In this document: positions 1-10,514 of the stretch, one piece after another
Layout: each line of letters starts with the position of its first letter
How positions within the stretch are numbered: the first letter of the stretch is position 1
Notes under the pieces: generated by a model
Seen by the model: the letters and a program-made list of their open reading frames with translations, nothing else
What the model was told of the DNA's origin: nothing
Databases searched by the model: none
Made by a program: the position numbers and the translations under genes
Assembly: GCF_000003605.2 (NCBI RefSeq)
Contig: NW_003140820.1
Coordinates: 217,160 to 281,159 of the forward strand
Length of the DNA stretch: 64,000 bases
DNA from: Saccoglossus kowalevskii
Lineage: Eukaryota > Hemichordata > Enteropneusta > Harrimaniidae
Reading direction: 5' to 3'

Positions 1-585
1 CTTGTGGTTTTTAACAAGAAGTCCAAAATATCACTTTTTACCAAAAATTACAAAAATATTCACCAAAATTAGAGAATTGAAGATATCATCACGAAATGAA
101 CAAATCTGAGAGAGGTCCACATGTAGTACCTATATATGTAGTATCAAAGCAATTGGACTTGCGGTTTTTAACAAGAAGTCGAAAATATCACTTTTTACCA
201 AAAATGACAAAAATATTCACCAAAATTAGAGAATTAAAGATATCATTACAAAATGAACAAATCTGAGAGAGGTCCACATGTAGTACCTATATATGTAATA
301 TCAAAGCAATTGCACTTGCGGTTTTTAACAAGAAGTCGAAAATATCACTTTTTACCAAAAATGACAAAAATATTCACCAAAATTAGAGAATTGAAGATAT
401 CAACATGAAATGAACAAACCTAAGAGAGGTCTACCCAAGGTACATATACACCAAGTATCAAAGCATTCAGGCTTGTAGTTTTCAAGAAGAAGTCGAAAAA
501 GTAAAACATTGACACGGACGACGGACGACGACGGACAATCACTCATATGATAAGCTCCGCTCGACAAAGTCGACAGCGGAGCTAA
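1..585 (+). mobile_element. Helentron-like element HINE-1, copy 1 (157-bp tandem core and terminal hairpin)
   Basis: Units begin with cttg(t/c)ggtttttaacaag at 1, 158, 315 and 472, a period of 157 bp. They are followed by a GACG-rich microsatellite (about 512-536) and a hairpin whose arms are agctccgct and agcggagct, ending in CTAA at 582-585. A tandem core, microsatellite, 3' hairpin and CTRR-type end fit non-autonomous Helitron/Helentron (HINE or pearl-type) elements. The left end is outside the window, in YARS1 intron 5. Confidence 0.6.
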
Positions 586-618
586 AAACACACATTAAAT
601 TAATAACTGTTATTTTAC

Positions 619-3600
619 CTTCTCAGCAAATGTAAAAATCTTGCGCTGATCAACTCCTCCAAACTGGCAGTCTACCTTGAGGTACTCTTCATCCAGCGCT
701 TGTAACCCTGGATACAGCAATCCACTTAGCAACGGATGATCCACTTGCTTAACAACCTCAGCACCTGCTTTCTTGGCATCATGCTGAAAAGGCAGCAATT
801 TAGTTTTGTGTATTTATTATAAACAGTAATATTTTTACTGGGACTGAATAGCATGAAAGTTGCCGTGATTTCTGCCTTTAGAAAGCCAATGAACATGTCA
901 CTGTTACAATATTACTTGAAGTTCATTTCTCTTGAAACTAATCTATGTTGCTAAGGCAACGACCACTGTACCATGTATTTCAATGGGCTCAGCCTGTGCT
1001 GCTGTGGAACGCCAGTTGAAGAGCCAACAGCTGAAGTAGAGAAAATAGCACACACTCAACTATGTGATAATCTTGAACAACCAAATTTACATAGGTTACA
1101 CTTGTAAGGGTAATCATGTTATACTGTTATACTCAAGGAGAGTCTCAACAACTAGCTAAAGTACAATTTCGTTATGAGTTCCCATCCGTTGTTTTTATCG
1201 CATGCGGTTGTCAGACGGTGAAAAAACTCTGATGTTCGTTCTCCAGAATAATGTACAATCCACAATTCTTTTTTTAGAACTCACCTGTGTGACTAATGAT
1301 GTCAATCTGTATACATCTAAGGTGTACTCTCTACAATATATAAAAATAAATAAATAAATATATCAATACGATGAAAATTCATTCCTGGAGTGTTATTTAT
1401 GATTTGTTTAGTATTAAGTCTTATTTACACATGATAGGCATGGCTGGTATATAGTTTATATAATCCTATACAATTGACAGTTTTAGCTGGATGAAATAAA
1501 TTACCGTAAAATCTGCATTAAAAGCTGCATCCTTAATAAAAGTCGCACCCATTCATTTTGAACAATTGAGAAGCAAAAATTCATCATTTCTCGTATGTGT
1601 AGATGCTCTAATAGAAACCACACTCCTCTGTTGCATTGTACCATTTTAATAGAAACCAAGGCTTCTAATACAAATTTTACAGTACATATATTGGCCTTGA
1701 TCTAGTCTGGTTCAATCATGTTGAATAAAGCCCACTGAATATACAACAACAAATCATTCACAATGCAGAAATTATTATTAATTATTATAGAAAACAAAGA
1801 GTATGCTGTGTAAGAATGCTTGCAGGCACTATAGCTTCACACTAAAACCACTCTATTTTTGCTCAAGTCAAATATTTCAATTTTATGCCAATGAAAACAT
1901 TTTTATCTTCATGAAAACTCACAATTTAACAATTGGCGAACATTTATAGCAACACAAATTTAAACACTGAAAACTTATACTGCAAAATGCCTAATTTTAA
2001 CTGCTAGAAATTTTTTACGATTTGATGACAAAATTTATGAAAATTAGTTTCTTTGAAATTAGTTTACAGTAGCTATAATCACCTAGAAAGCTCAAATTCT
2101 GTGCCACGAATAAACTTGAGTTTTTCCAATGGCACTCCGATGGATTCCAGCATTCCCTTGATGGCAGCTTCGTAGTACTGCGTTCTCAATGCCAGTAATT
2201 CCCACGGTGCTTTCATGTTATCTAGGTATGCATGGAGGTCAGCAAACAGAATCGTCACCTACACAAGTGAAAAACACTCAAACTAAGAAAACAATTTTCT
2301 CAAAATTTACTCCTGAGTTGCGTTCTTTTATTCTTCAGTATAAAGTGACTTGGTAAGAGAAAATAAATATACATGTACTTGTAAATTATGCAAATTTTCA
2401 TGAAATGTCTGAAAAATATCAACAACGTAATTTAGTTTTCTTCCAGCATAGTTTTAAAATGACATCAAAGAGAAAAAAGTCATGTGATTAATTATTCTTA
2501 AAGTTGATTCAAACAAACAATAATTATCAAAATGATAGGAAGCAAAATGATGTTTAAAACTCTTTTTGTTGGACTTACAGTGAAAGGCACAAAATTGTGC
2601 TTATAAACGTATATATATATATAAATCTATAAATTTATTCAAATTCTAATATTCAATAGCGATTGGCTGAAACATCGTCTACGATCATAATGTATGAGCA
2701 TGCTTTCCCATTACATAGCAACTGCCACTGCCCACATATTTAAAATGAGGTGCTTGCTGATTGGTTAATATTGAACTATCTCATTAATATTAACTAGAAC
2801 TAACATTAAAGGCACAATACTATTGCCGGATTGGTCAATTTTAATTCTAACATTTATTTTGAATTATAAAAACGTATATTTATAAAAACTTTATATTGAC
2901 CAAAGCTTTATGTCTTTACTGGACTCAATTACCGTAAGATGCGAACTTGGTTTTGACATCATCAGGGTTTGATTTCCCAAATGTTCATTTTACGTTTAAA
3001 CATTTTTCAGACATTATTTCCCACTGACTACAGATCTTGATTTAAATTTGTGAAAAAAAAAAAAATACCAAAAATATTTTTTAATCTGACAAAAGATGAC
3101 ACTTACATGACAATCAGCTCTGAGAAAATCAGCAATTTTACTCATTGGCACAAAATATGCTACATGAGGTTTTCCCGTTGTGGCAGTCCCCCAGTAGATA
3201 TTGATGTCTTTTCCATCTTTCAGCATCTGCAGAAGACGATCATCGCCGAGAACTTCCTGAAAGGTGAGAAAATGTAAAGAAACAATTCACTGACAGGAAA
3301 CAAAACCAGTCAGATATTAGAATCACAAATTACATGATGTATACCATATATATATATAAAGTTGATTGATTTCATCTGGTTCCAGGATGGTGGAAATTGA
3401 TTCTGATGCACAAAAATGGCCGCCATACAGCCATTTTGAATTTGATTGAAAAGCATGTGCATACGAAAGACATGACGTATTTGTGAAGTCTGAACATGAT
3501 TGGTCAAGGCATGTCAGAGATGTTCATCTTGAAACAGATTTGTTATAAAACAAAATGGCCACCTGTCTGCCATATCAAATCTAATAAAAAAAAATAATAT

Positions 3601-3940
3601 TTACCAAGGCAATGTTTGTACCAAGTTTGAATAAAACTTGTTTATGCACAACCAAGATCTTGGTTCTGAGAATATATTGTGTGGGGAACAATTGTCAGTA
3701 AAGATTCTGACTAAATTGTTGGACTGGCCAGTAAATATTTATTTGGGTCACCAACATTTTTTGTGATGTCAGTAGCACCAGTCAGTAGCAAAAAATGCAA
3801 ATTTCCAAGACTGTTAAGAAGCATACTTCATTGATCTAGTACAACATATCAATCATAGAAATTGAAACACAACACGCTACCTGTAAGTTCCTGGTGATCA
3901 AATGATGTCTCTTTTTCGCTTCATCTTCACTTGTTGCCAT
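619..3940 (-). CDS. YARS1: Cytoplasmic tyrosyl-tRNA synthetase, N-terminal part (5 exons)
   Basis: This gene attaches tyrosine to tRNA-Tyr in the cytosol (class I aminoacyl-tRNA synthetase). Coding exons in transcript order are 3881-3940, 3107-3256, 2083-2258, 1285-1330 and 619-783. All have GT-AG borders and join in one frame to give 199 codons. The start is the ATG at 3940, giving [20 protein letters not shown], which aligns with the human N-terminus. Exon 2 carries the [20 protein letters not shown] block of the Rossmann fold, with the HIGH-type motif read as HVAY. Exon 3 holds [20 protein letters not shown]. Exon 5 holds the tRNA and tyrosine contact region ending [16 protein letters not shown]. 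The KMSSS loop and any EMAPII-like tail lie before position 1, so the gene is cut by the window edge rather than broken. A MITE sits in intron 3. An AG just upstream of the ATG (minus-strand ttgttgcag, then atacc, then ATG) suggests a non-coding 5' exon, possibly ending at a gtaagt donor after 4778. Confidence 0.95.
1502..1684. mobile_element. TA-flanked MITE, family 2 (AATCTGTATTAGAAGC), copy 1
   Basis: TA|CCGTAAAATCTGCATTAAA at the left and aatacaaattttacag|TA at the right. The interior block tcatttctcgtatgtgtaga is shared by all three copies. It lies in YARS1 intron 3. Confidence 0.7.
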
Positions 3941-4078
3941 GGTATCTGCAACAAGATGTTTACAGATGGTATATATATATTGCAAGTTTCATATATTGGC
4001 ATACTGTTTGCTTTATTAGCAAACATTAAAGAAATGTTGTACATTATTACGTGAATTATATGTGAAATTAGTAAATGC

Positions 4079-4197
4079 TTAAAAGGCAGTGGTCGTCATG
4101 TCGCGTCCTGTTCGATACGAGACTCATAGCGATGTATAAAACATGTGTAAAATACATTGTTTGTTTACATGAACATGCGACGACCACCGCGCTTTAA
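4079..4197. mobile_element. TTAA-type MITE (GCAGTGGTCGTCG group), tandem copy 1
   Basis: TTAAAAGGCAGTGGTCGTCA at the left; cgacgaccaccgcgcTTTAA at the right, so the ends are inverted repeats of about 20 bp. Inside is gagactcatagcgatgtata. It lies in the YARS1 5' region. Confidence 0.65.
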
Positions 4198-4286
4198 TGG
4201 TAATATTTTTGTTTCTGTCTTAATTAGCAAACATTAAAGAAATGGTGTATATTATTACGTAGATTATATGTGAAATTAGTAAATGC

Positions 4287-4405
4287 TTAAAGGGCAGTGG
4301 TCGTCGTGTCGCGTCCTGTTCGATATGAGACTCATAGCGATGTATAAAACATGTGTAAAATACATTGTTTGTTTACATGAACATGCGACGACCACCGCGC
4401 TTTAA
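4287..4405. mobile_element. TTAA-type MITE (GCAGTGGTCGTCG group), tandem copy 2
   Basis: About 97% identical to the element 208 bp upstream, together with its flanks. It therefore arose by local tandem duplication rather than by a second insertion. Confidence 0.65.
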
Positions 4406-4778
4406 TGGTAATATTTTTCTGTCTGTCATAAGTATTTTCCCCAAGTTAAATAAGACATAAAGACTTTTCAGTGTACCCCACCCCTCACACGAACTCTAAC
4501 CCAAAGCTTCAAGCCCCAGTTTTATAGGTGTCCTCAAAAGGGGTATACACAATTAATTTGAGGGGGGGAGTCAGAGGGTTAGGTTAGAGGTGGGGTACAT
4601 TGGAAAGTCTTTCCATAAAAGCAATTCATATTATCAAAAGTGCCTACAGCCAAGCATAATACAGATGACTAATGGCTAGCTAATTAACCATTAGACACTT
4701 TGTGTCCATATGCCAAAACTGTCACTCACGGCACATATTAATTAAATTATGTCCATTAAATATAAATACTTACTTACA

Positions 4779-5447
4779 AGCAGATCTGAATTATTGGACA
4801 AAAACTATCAGAAATATTAGTTGTTTGAGTCGGTCGATGAAATGAGAATGGACGGTACTGTTCGAGACAGTTGGTACTCCTTCTTGGAAACACGTTTACC
4901 AATGTATTACATCAGATGGGAAAAATACACCCTAAGCTGGGTGAGATTAAACTACACATGGCCATGTCGAATGCATTGTTTGGATTTATAGTTTATATTA
5001 AAGTAAGCAATTCATCTTTATACTAAAATTCAATAATATTAATATTATAGACAGAATATTTAGGGCTACGATCGAAAATATCGGAAGTTACAATACAACG
5101 AAAGGCAGTCATACTAACGATACAGCCTGATTCAATTAGATGATTTCGGCAGTACTTCGAGCTTTATTTGCGACATCGTTTTGTTTATATTTCAATGAAT
5201 TTGTAAAAAAAAAAAATATACGCAGTTACAATATTGTGGATACCAAACAGAAATTATACATATTTCGTTATACAGGCGTTTCCTGTATTTACTCATACGA
5301 GAACACGAGGAATGACCGATATACCGTAAAATGGTACGATATGTCACGTGTTGCTTGACCTTTAAACCAGAAAAGCTCACCTCGGTTCGTTGTTGTGAAT
5401 ATTCTGTCACTGACCGGCTTTTGTGCCTGCATTGCCGCTAAACGAAG
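4779..5447. promoter_or_regulatory. Possible divergent promoter between YARS1 and AGPAT
   Basis: On the minus strand a gtaagt donor follows position 4778 (exon end ...gatctgctt), a candidate YARS1 5' exon. On the plus strand a gtatgt donor follows 5447 (exon end ...cgctaaacgaag), a candidate AGPAT 5' exon. The sequence between shows no repeat family seen elsewhere in the window. Both exons are inferred from splice consensus alone. Confidence 0.25.
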
Positions 5448-6039
5448 GTATGTATTGCAAAAATATTGTACCGTACTGTGAGGTGAACTCGGGAAGACAA
5501 CGTCATTTTAACGGCAAGTTAAAATAGAAAGAAAAAGTGTTTTCAGGTTGAATGTATTTCTCTGACTCAAGTTGAAAAAAAATGGTCATGTTCACTTGAT
5601 AATGCAGAGACATCGTCAATGATTTTGCAGTTAATTACTAATGTTTAAAGTGCCAAGCCTAGCGTCGTACTTAGCGCATTTTCAGGGCTTCTCGTATTAA
5701 AAAAACAAAACAGAAAACACTGGATACTATATAACAGTTTACTGCAGTTGTAAACATTCATTGCACACTGAGCAATGTACATCATGTATCAATTGACCCC
5801 ATGTCGTGTCAGATATTAAACAACAGTACAAACACCGTGGACATGGCGAGGATGTGTTCACAGTACCTTTGATGTGATGTACCATGGACCATGGAACTGG
5901 GGTTTATAGTTCCATGCATGGACGTACTAACATGGATGTACATAAACGAAAATTTAACAAGCAACACATTTTACGTAGACCCAAGTTTCTGAAAAAAAGT
6001 CACCAATAAGTAACAAAGGTTACTATTGTACCATTGTAC

Positions 6040-6240
6040 TACTGTGGAATACTTTATTTTCACTGTAATTAATTTTCGCTGAAAAGGCTTTTTGGGTGTT
6101 TTGTGTGGAATTTATTTTCACTGATTTTTGATGAGTTTAATGTAAAAGTATATTCGCTGGATTTTATTTTCATGGAAACATCCCTTCAGAGCGAAAATAG
6201 CGAAAATATATTCCAAGCGAAAATAAAGTATTCTACAGTA
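6040..6240. mobile_element. TA-flanked foldback MITE, family 1 (GAATACTTTATTTTCGC), copy 1
   Basis: Ends are TA|CTGTGGAATACTTTATTTT and its near inverse AAAATAAAGTATTCTACAG|TA. The interior is largely self-complementary (ttcgctgaaaaggc, gcgaaaatagcgaaaat). TA target sites suggest a Tc1/mariner-like source. Eight copies are visible in the window. Confidence 0.75.
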
Positions 6241-6292
6241 TTTGATTTATGAAGTGTATTTCATCCCATTTGCATACAAACTGATGATTAAT

Positions 6293-6484
6293 TACTGTAA
6301 AATGACTGGGTTTAAATTTATCATTTCAGGCATATTCAGTGGGTTTTAAATTCACGGTTTTATCATTTAGATAATGTGTTCTATGCTAAATTTTATATAT
6401 TCACTGGGTTGTAATTTACCACATTTTCCAGTCAGCAAAATAAGCAAAAGTAAAACCCAGTGAATAATTGACCCCTTTACAGTA
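6293..6484. mobile_element. TA-flanked MITE, family 3 (AAAATGACTGGGTT)
   Basis: TA|CTGTAAAATGACTGGGTTT at the left; aaacccagtgaataattgac near the right, ending CTTTACAG|TA. Degraded relatives occur near 9266-9470, 28690-28800 and 37840-38100. Confidence 0.55.
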
Positions 6485-6981
6485 ACTTTATAATACCATG
6501 TGCCAGATATGAAAAAATATGGCATGTTCTGATTAAGAGATCAGTATCAAGTGCAGCCTGGTTATCAGCTGATAACTTGATCTTCACCTTGAGGGCATTC
6601 ATAAGGACTACATTTTGAGAGGGTTACCATGCCGTCTTAATGATCCAAAATGATATATTGACTGCTACAAAATTTGTTCATGATTTACAGCATGTTTCTG
6701 AATTATTTAAATAAGTAAAAAACTGAATTTTAAACCACTTTTATGGGTTTTCACAGGACTGAAGGGTTCGCAAAATTGTCTGTGTTGGTCAAATCTGCTC
6801 AATCAAACCTAAGTAGTTGGCAAATTACTGTGCAAGATTGCTAACTGCCTCAATACTTTCTGAGACTTGCTGTAAAACATCACCCATCTGCAGAAGCCTC
6901 CATGGGTAGCTGAAATTAAGGATGTACATGACATTCGTTGGACAAAGCAGAAACAAAATAATACTGATTTATGACTTACAA

Positions 6982-7135
6982 TTAAAGCGGTAGGGTCGTT
7001 ACCTGTGCACATGCGGGAATTGAGTCCCAAGCAACGATAACAGCAACGCAAAGACTCATGGAAGACGCTTGTTTGTAAACAATGACATGCTATGGCCATC
7101 TGACGCATGCGCTGGTGACAACTCCCCCACTTTAA
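6982..7135. mobile_element. TTAA-type MITE (TTAAAGCGGTAGGG)
   Basis: TTAAAGCGGTAGGGTCGTTA at the left, ggtgacaactcccccacTTTAA at the right. Inside are acctgtgcacatgcgg and cgcatgcgctggtgac in inverse orientation. The TTAA borders match the Kolobok/piggyBac target site. Confidence 0.6.
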
Positions 7136-7483
7136 TACATGTTATTGTAGCCTTTGCAACACTCTATCCAAAAACTATAACACTGATGTCAACATTAATT
7201 ACGTCATGCGACTGCTAAATAAACAAAATTTTTACTTTTTGACGTGAACAGCTCAAGACATTAAATAAGTTCACAGTATTTTAGATCACTTTAATTTAGC
7301 GGGTCAGTGAGAATCACAAAAATTTTTAGAGGTAAAAATTTTCCGGGGGTACTACAACATTGAGTGAATTTCGCTAAATTTTGTCATCAGGAATGCCGTA
7401 CAATCCTGAAATTGTGAAAAATGTTAGCAGTGAAAATTAAGTGATTTACAGTATTTATATACCGGTATATATCATACTATGAA

Positions 7484-7609
7484 GTTATTACGAAGATACC
7501 TCAAAGTATGCTGGAAGACAGTACAGCGGCAGTATCGACCAACGTGCAGCGGAGGTCAATGTTACAGCGTACTGTCTGAGTGCATACTTTGAGGTATCTT
7601 CGTAATAAC
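7484..7609. repeat. Near-perfect 28-bp inverted repeat (hairpin, 126 bp)
   Basis: Arms gttattacgaagatacctca + aagtatgc (7484-7511) and the exact complement at 7582-7609, with further pairing inside (gacagtac/gtactgtc). It is likely a young foldback element. Related fragments occur near 23508 and 48830. Confidence 0.75.
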
Positions 7610-7883
7610 CTTATTATTATACATCTTTTCCTACCAAGGATACATCATGGGAATGCCAAAATCTAAAAAGTTTAGAACAGAATCAGTGAACTTCTTTGTA
7701 TGAAGTCCGGTTAAATTCTGGTGGCAGCCATGTTTGTTTTTATTATTAGAGGACACTTACACGTGCAATAACTCCATATTTGAATTTGCATTTCCTAATA
7801 TGGTAGGATGAAAATACCCCGTAAAATACCGCAAAATTACGGCACGCTGTAACTTATGGCGTTACGGTGACAGATGTATAATA

Positions 7884-8052
7884 ATGTAAAATACTTTTCT
7901 GTAGCTGGAGTTATTTTTCGCTGAAAATCTATTTTGGGTGTTTTGTGTGGAATATATTTTCACTGATTTTTGAAATGTAGAAAAAAAGGTATATTCGTTG
8001 GTTATATTTTCTCTGAATCATTCCTTCAGCAAAAATAAAGTATTTTACAGTG
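7884..8052. mobile_element. Foldback MITE family 1, copy 2 (diverged)
   Basis: It shares ttttgggtgttttgtgtgga and the ending gcaaaaataaagtattttac with the first copy. The left end is degraded and the middle shortened. Confidence 0.6.
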
Positions 8053-9658
8053 CATTATTTCATGCATAACAATAGCAACTTGTGTGTTTTTGCATTCTTT
8101 AATAAAAATGCACGTCCCATAATCCTGTGCATTGTAGTTTGTTGAAGAGAATGTTACACTGTGACTTTTTTGACTTCCTAAACTACAACAAATTTACCAA
8201 TAATGAACAAAAAAATGTTTATGGTAATTTTGATTCTGTTATTTGACCTTTATCACTTTACAGTTTGATTTACATCTGGTTGTAAAAAATATTCACAAAA
8301 TGATATCAATCCATGAAATAATAATCAAAGGTATGATTTAGGTAACATTTTTTGAAATCCTTAGGAATCTTTAAAAGGTTCACACAAGTAAGATTTTGCA
8401 GCTCAAAAATGTGTTGTTTTTTTTTGTTTTTTTTGTTTGTTTTTTTAAGTTTTACTACTAATTTTTCATCAGTATAATTTACCATTGGTAAATTGTAAAA
8501 AAAACAGCAATTTGTATGCACTGATTGCAAGAATGTTTAAAAATAATGTTCGATGTCACCATTATATGCATAGCTTCCATTTGTAACGTAATGGTCAAAT
8601 ACCGTACCTGCTCTGAAAATTTGATTTCCCACTACAAAAAAATATTGTGAAGCATCAGCCTCTACATAAGATAGGCAAAAAATTATGACAATTTATTTTT
8701 AAATAATGAGTGTGCATCGCCCAAGGACAACAAGATGTGTTTTTCAATTTTGTTTGGACGACCATCTGCTTAGGACTAAAAGCTTATTAACAGTAAAATC
8801 TAATATTATTAAATAAAAATACACTTTATTCATGGTCTAGATACCCTCATCTTCCAATCAGTCATGGAGATTTGTCATAAAACTATAAACATTGCTGTAT
8901 GCAATACCGTAATCCTTCTATAAATAGACTTTCTGCTTAGTGCTATGACACTAATTTGTTATTTTTCTCAATCACCTGGTTGGAAGTGGCAGTAATCAAA
9001 TGCTCTCAACCTATCATATTAATAATAGTGTTGGTAAAAAAATAAAAAAAGTTTTGTTTCTTGATTTTCCATGTTTCAGACTTTTTCTGATTGAAAATAT
9101 ATACCAACAATTTCATCTTTATTTCTACAATCAAATTTGACTTTATTTCTAATGGTTTTCACCGATAAAAACACATATTAGATCAAAGTCCAACTAAAGA
9201 ACTTTAAACTTTTATTTATTTTATTTAAATCATGTACAGCTTAGTTAATAAGCTAGTAACTAAATAAACTACTGTTAAAACATTTATTTTCACTGACATT
9301 TAATTTCACTTTTTTGATGTTTTGAGCATATTTACTGTGTTTTAATTTCACAAATTTGTTAAGGAACCAATCAGTTTTAGGGACGGCGTCAAAAGATCGA
9401 TTTAATTTAGTCAATTTCACTTATCAGCGAAAATAGCAAAATTAAAAATTATTAATAATACTGTACATGTTAGCATATGTTGATTTCATCCTAATAAATG
9501 TACAGTCTGGGTCACACTCACCCAGATCGTGCCTGCTTATTTCTTAGTAGATTTACCAGTAAATATGGCGTGATCCTATTGCATTGTCTCTTTTTATTTA
9601 CATGTAGACGACCTTTGATCTTTTGACCTCTGACACAGAACTAGACAACCTAACAGCA

Positions 9659-10431
9659 ATGTTGCTTGGAATTTTGAGGACTGCTTGGTTCTTGTTGTGT
9701 CTGCTCGTGTTCGGCTACACTTTCATTGTCAGCGGTATAATCATTAATTTGTTGCAATGTTGTTCACTCGTTATCTGGCCGTTCAGCAGGAAGATATATC
9801 GAATCATCAACTGCAAGCTGGCGTATTATCACTGGTGTCGTAAGTAAACTGCAGAAAATTCTTGATTTTCTTATGACGTGTAAATCCATTTCTTTAGATA
9901 TTTAACTTTTTCATTCATGAAAACTCAAATCCACTTTTCTCACTAAATTTTGGTTTTTTCATATTTTATTTAAAATTCTTATCAAACCCTGTAGGCAGTT
10001 ATGGCAAACACTAAACGTTCAAATTAGAAGAAACAAAATATTTCGGCTATAATTTGGCTAAGAAAACATGATATGCAGATTGTTGTAAGTTCCAATTTTG
10101 TGTAAATAAATAGTATATGACAAGTGTATAAAAAACCCACCCATTAATCTGAATTCAATAGTTGTATAAGGATTTCAGCAAAATACAATTGACACATAAT
10201 GTGAAGAAGCCATCTTACAAGGCCGAAATGAAAAAAATACATTTTTCTTTTTTTCATACTTTCTTTACATTCAATTTTAAGTTCTGATTCAAAATGGTTG
10301 ACATTGTTCAGATTTTGTTTGCAATGTATTAATTAATACATGTCATGTTGAATACAGTACTTGTTCAATGTGGATTTATTTATTTATTTATTTATTTACA
10401 TGTGTATTTATCTATTTATCTATTTATCTAT

Positions 10432-10514
<83 letters not shown>

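Larger units (their letters stand above)
4015..4427 (+). repeat. 208-bp tandem duplication containing a MITE
   Basis: attagcaaacattaaagaaa begins at 4015 and again at 4223, and the two blocks stay alignable to the ttctgtc segment. Only a few substitutions separate them, so the duplication is recent. Confidence 0.8.

Noticed and set aside
9623-9658. TTG-initiated extension of AGPAT exon 1
   Set aside because: The ATG at 9659 gives an N-terminus matching the vertebrate length; the upstream part is 5' UTR or intron.
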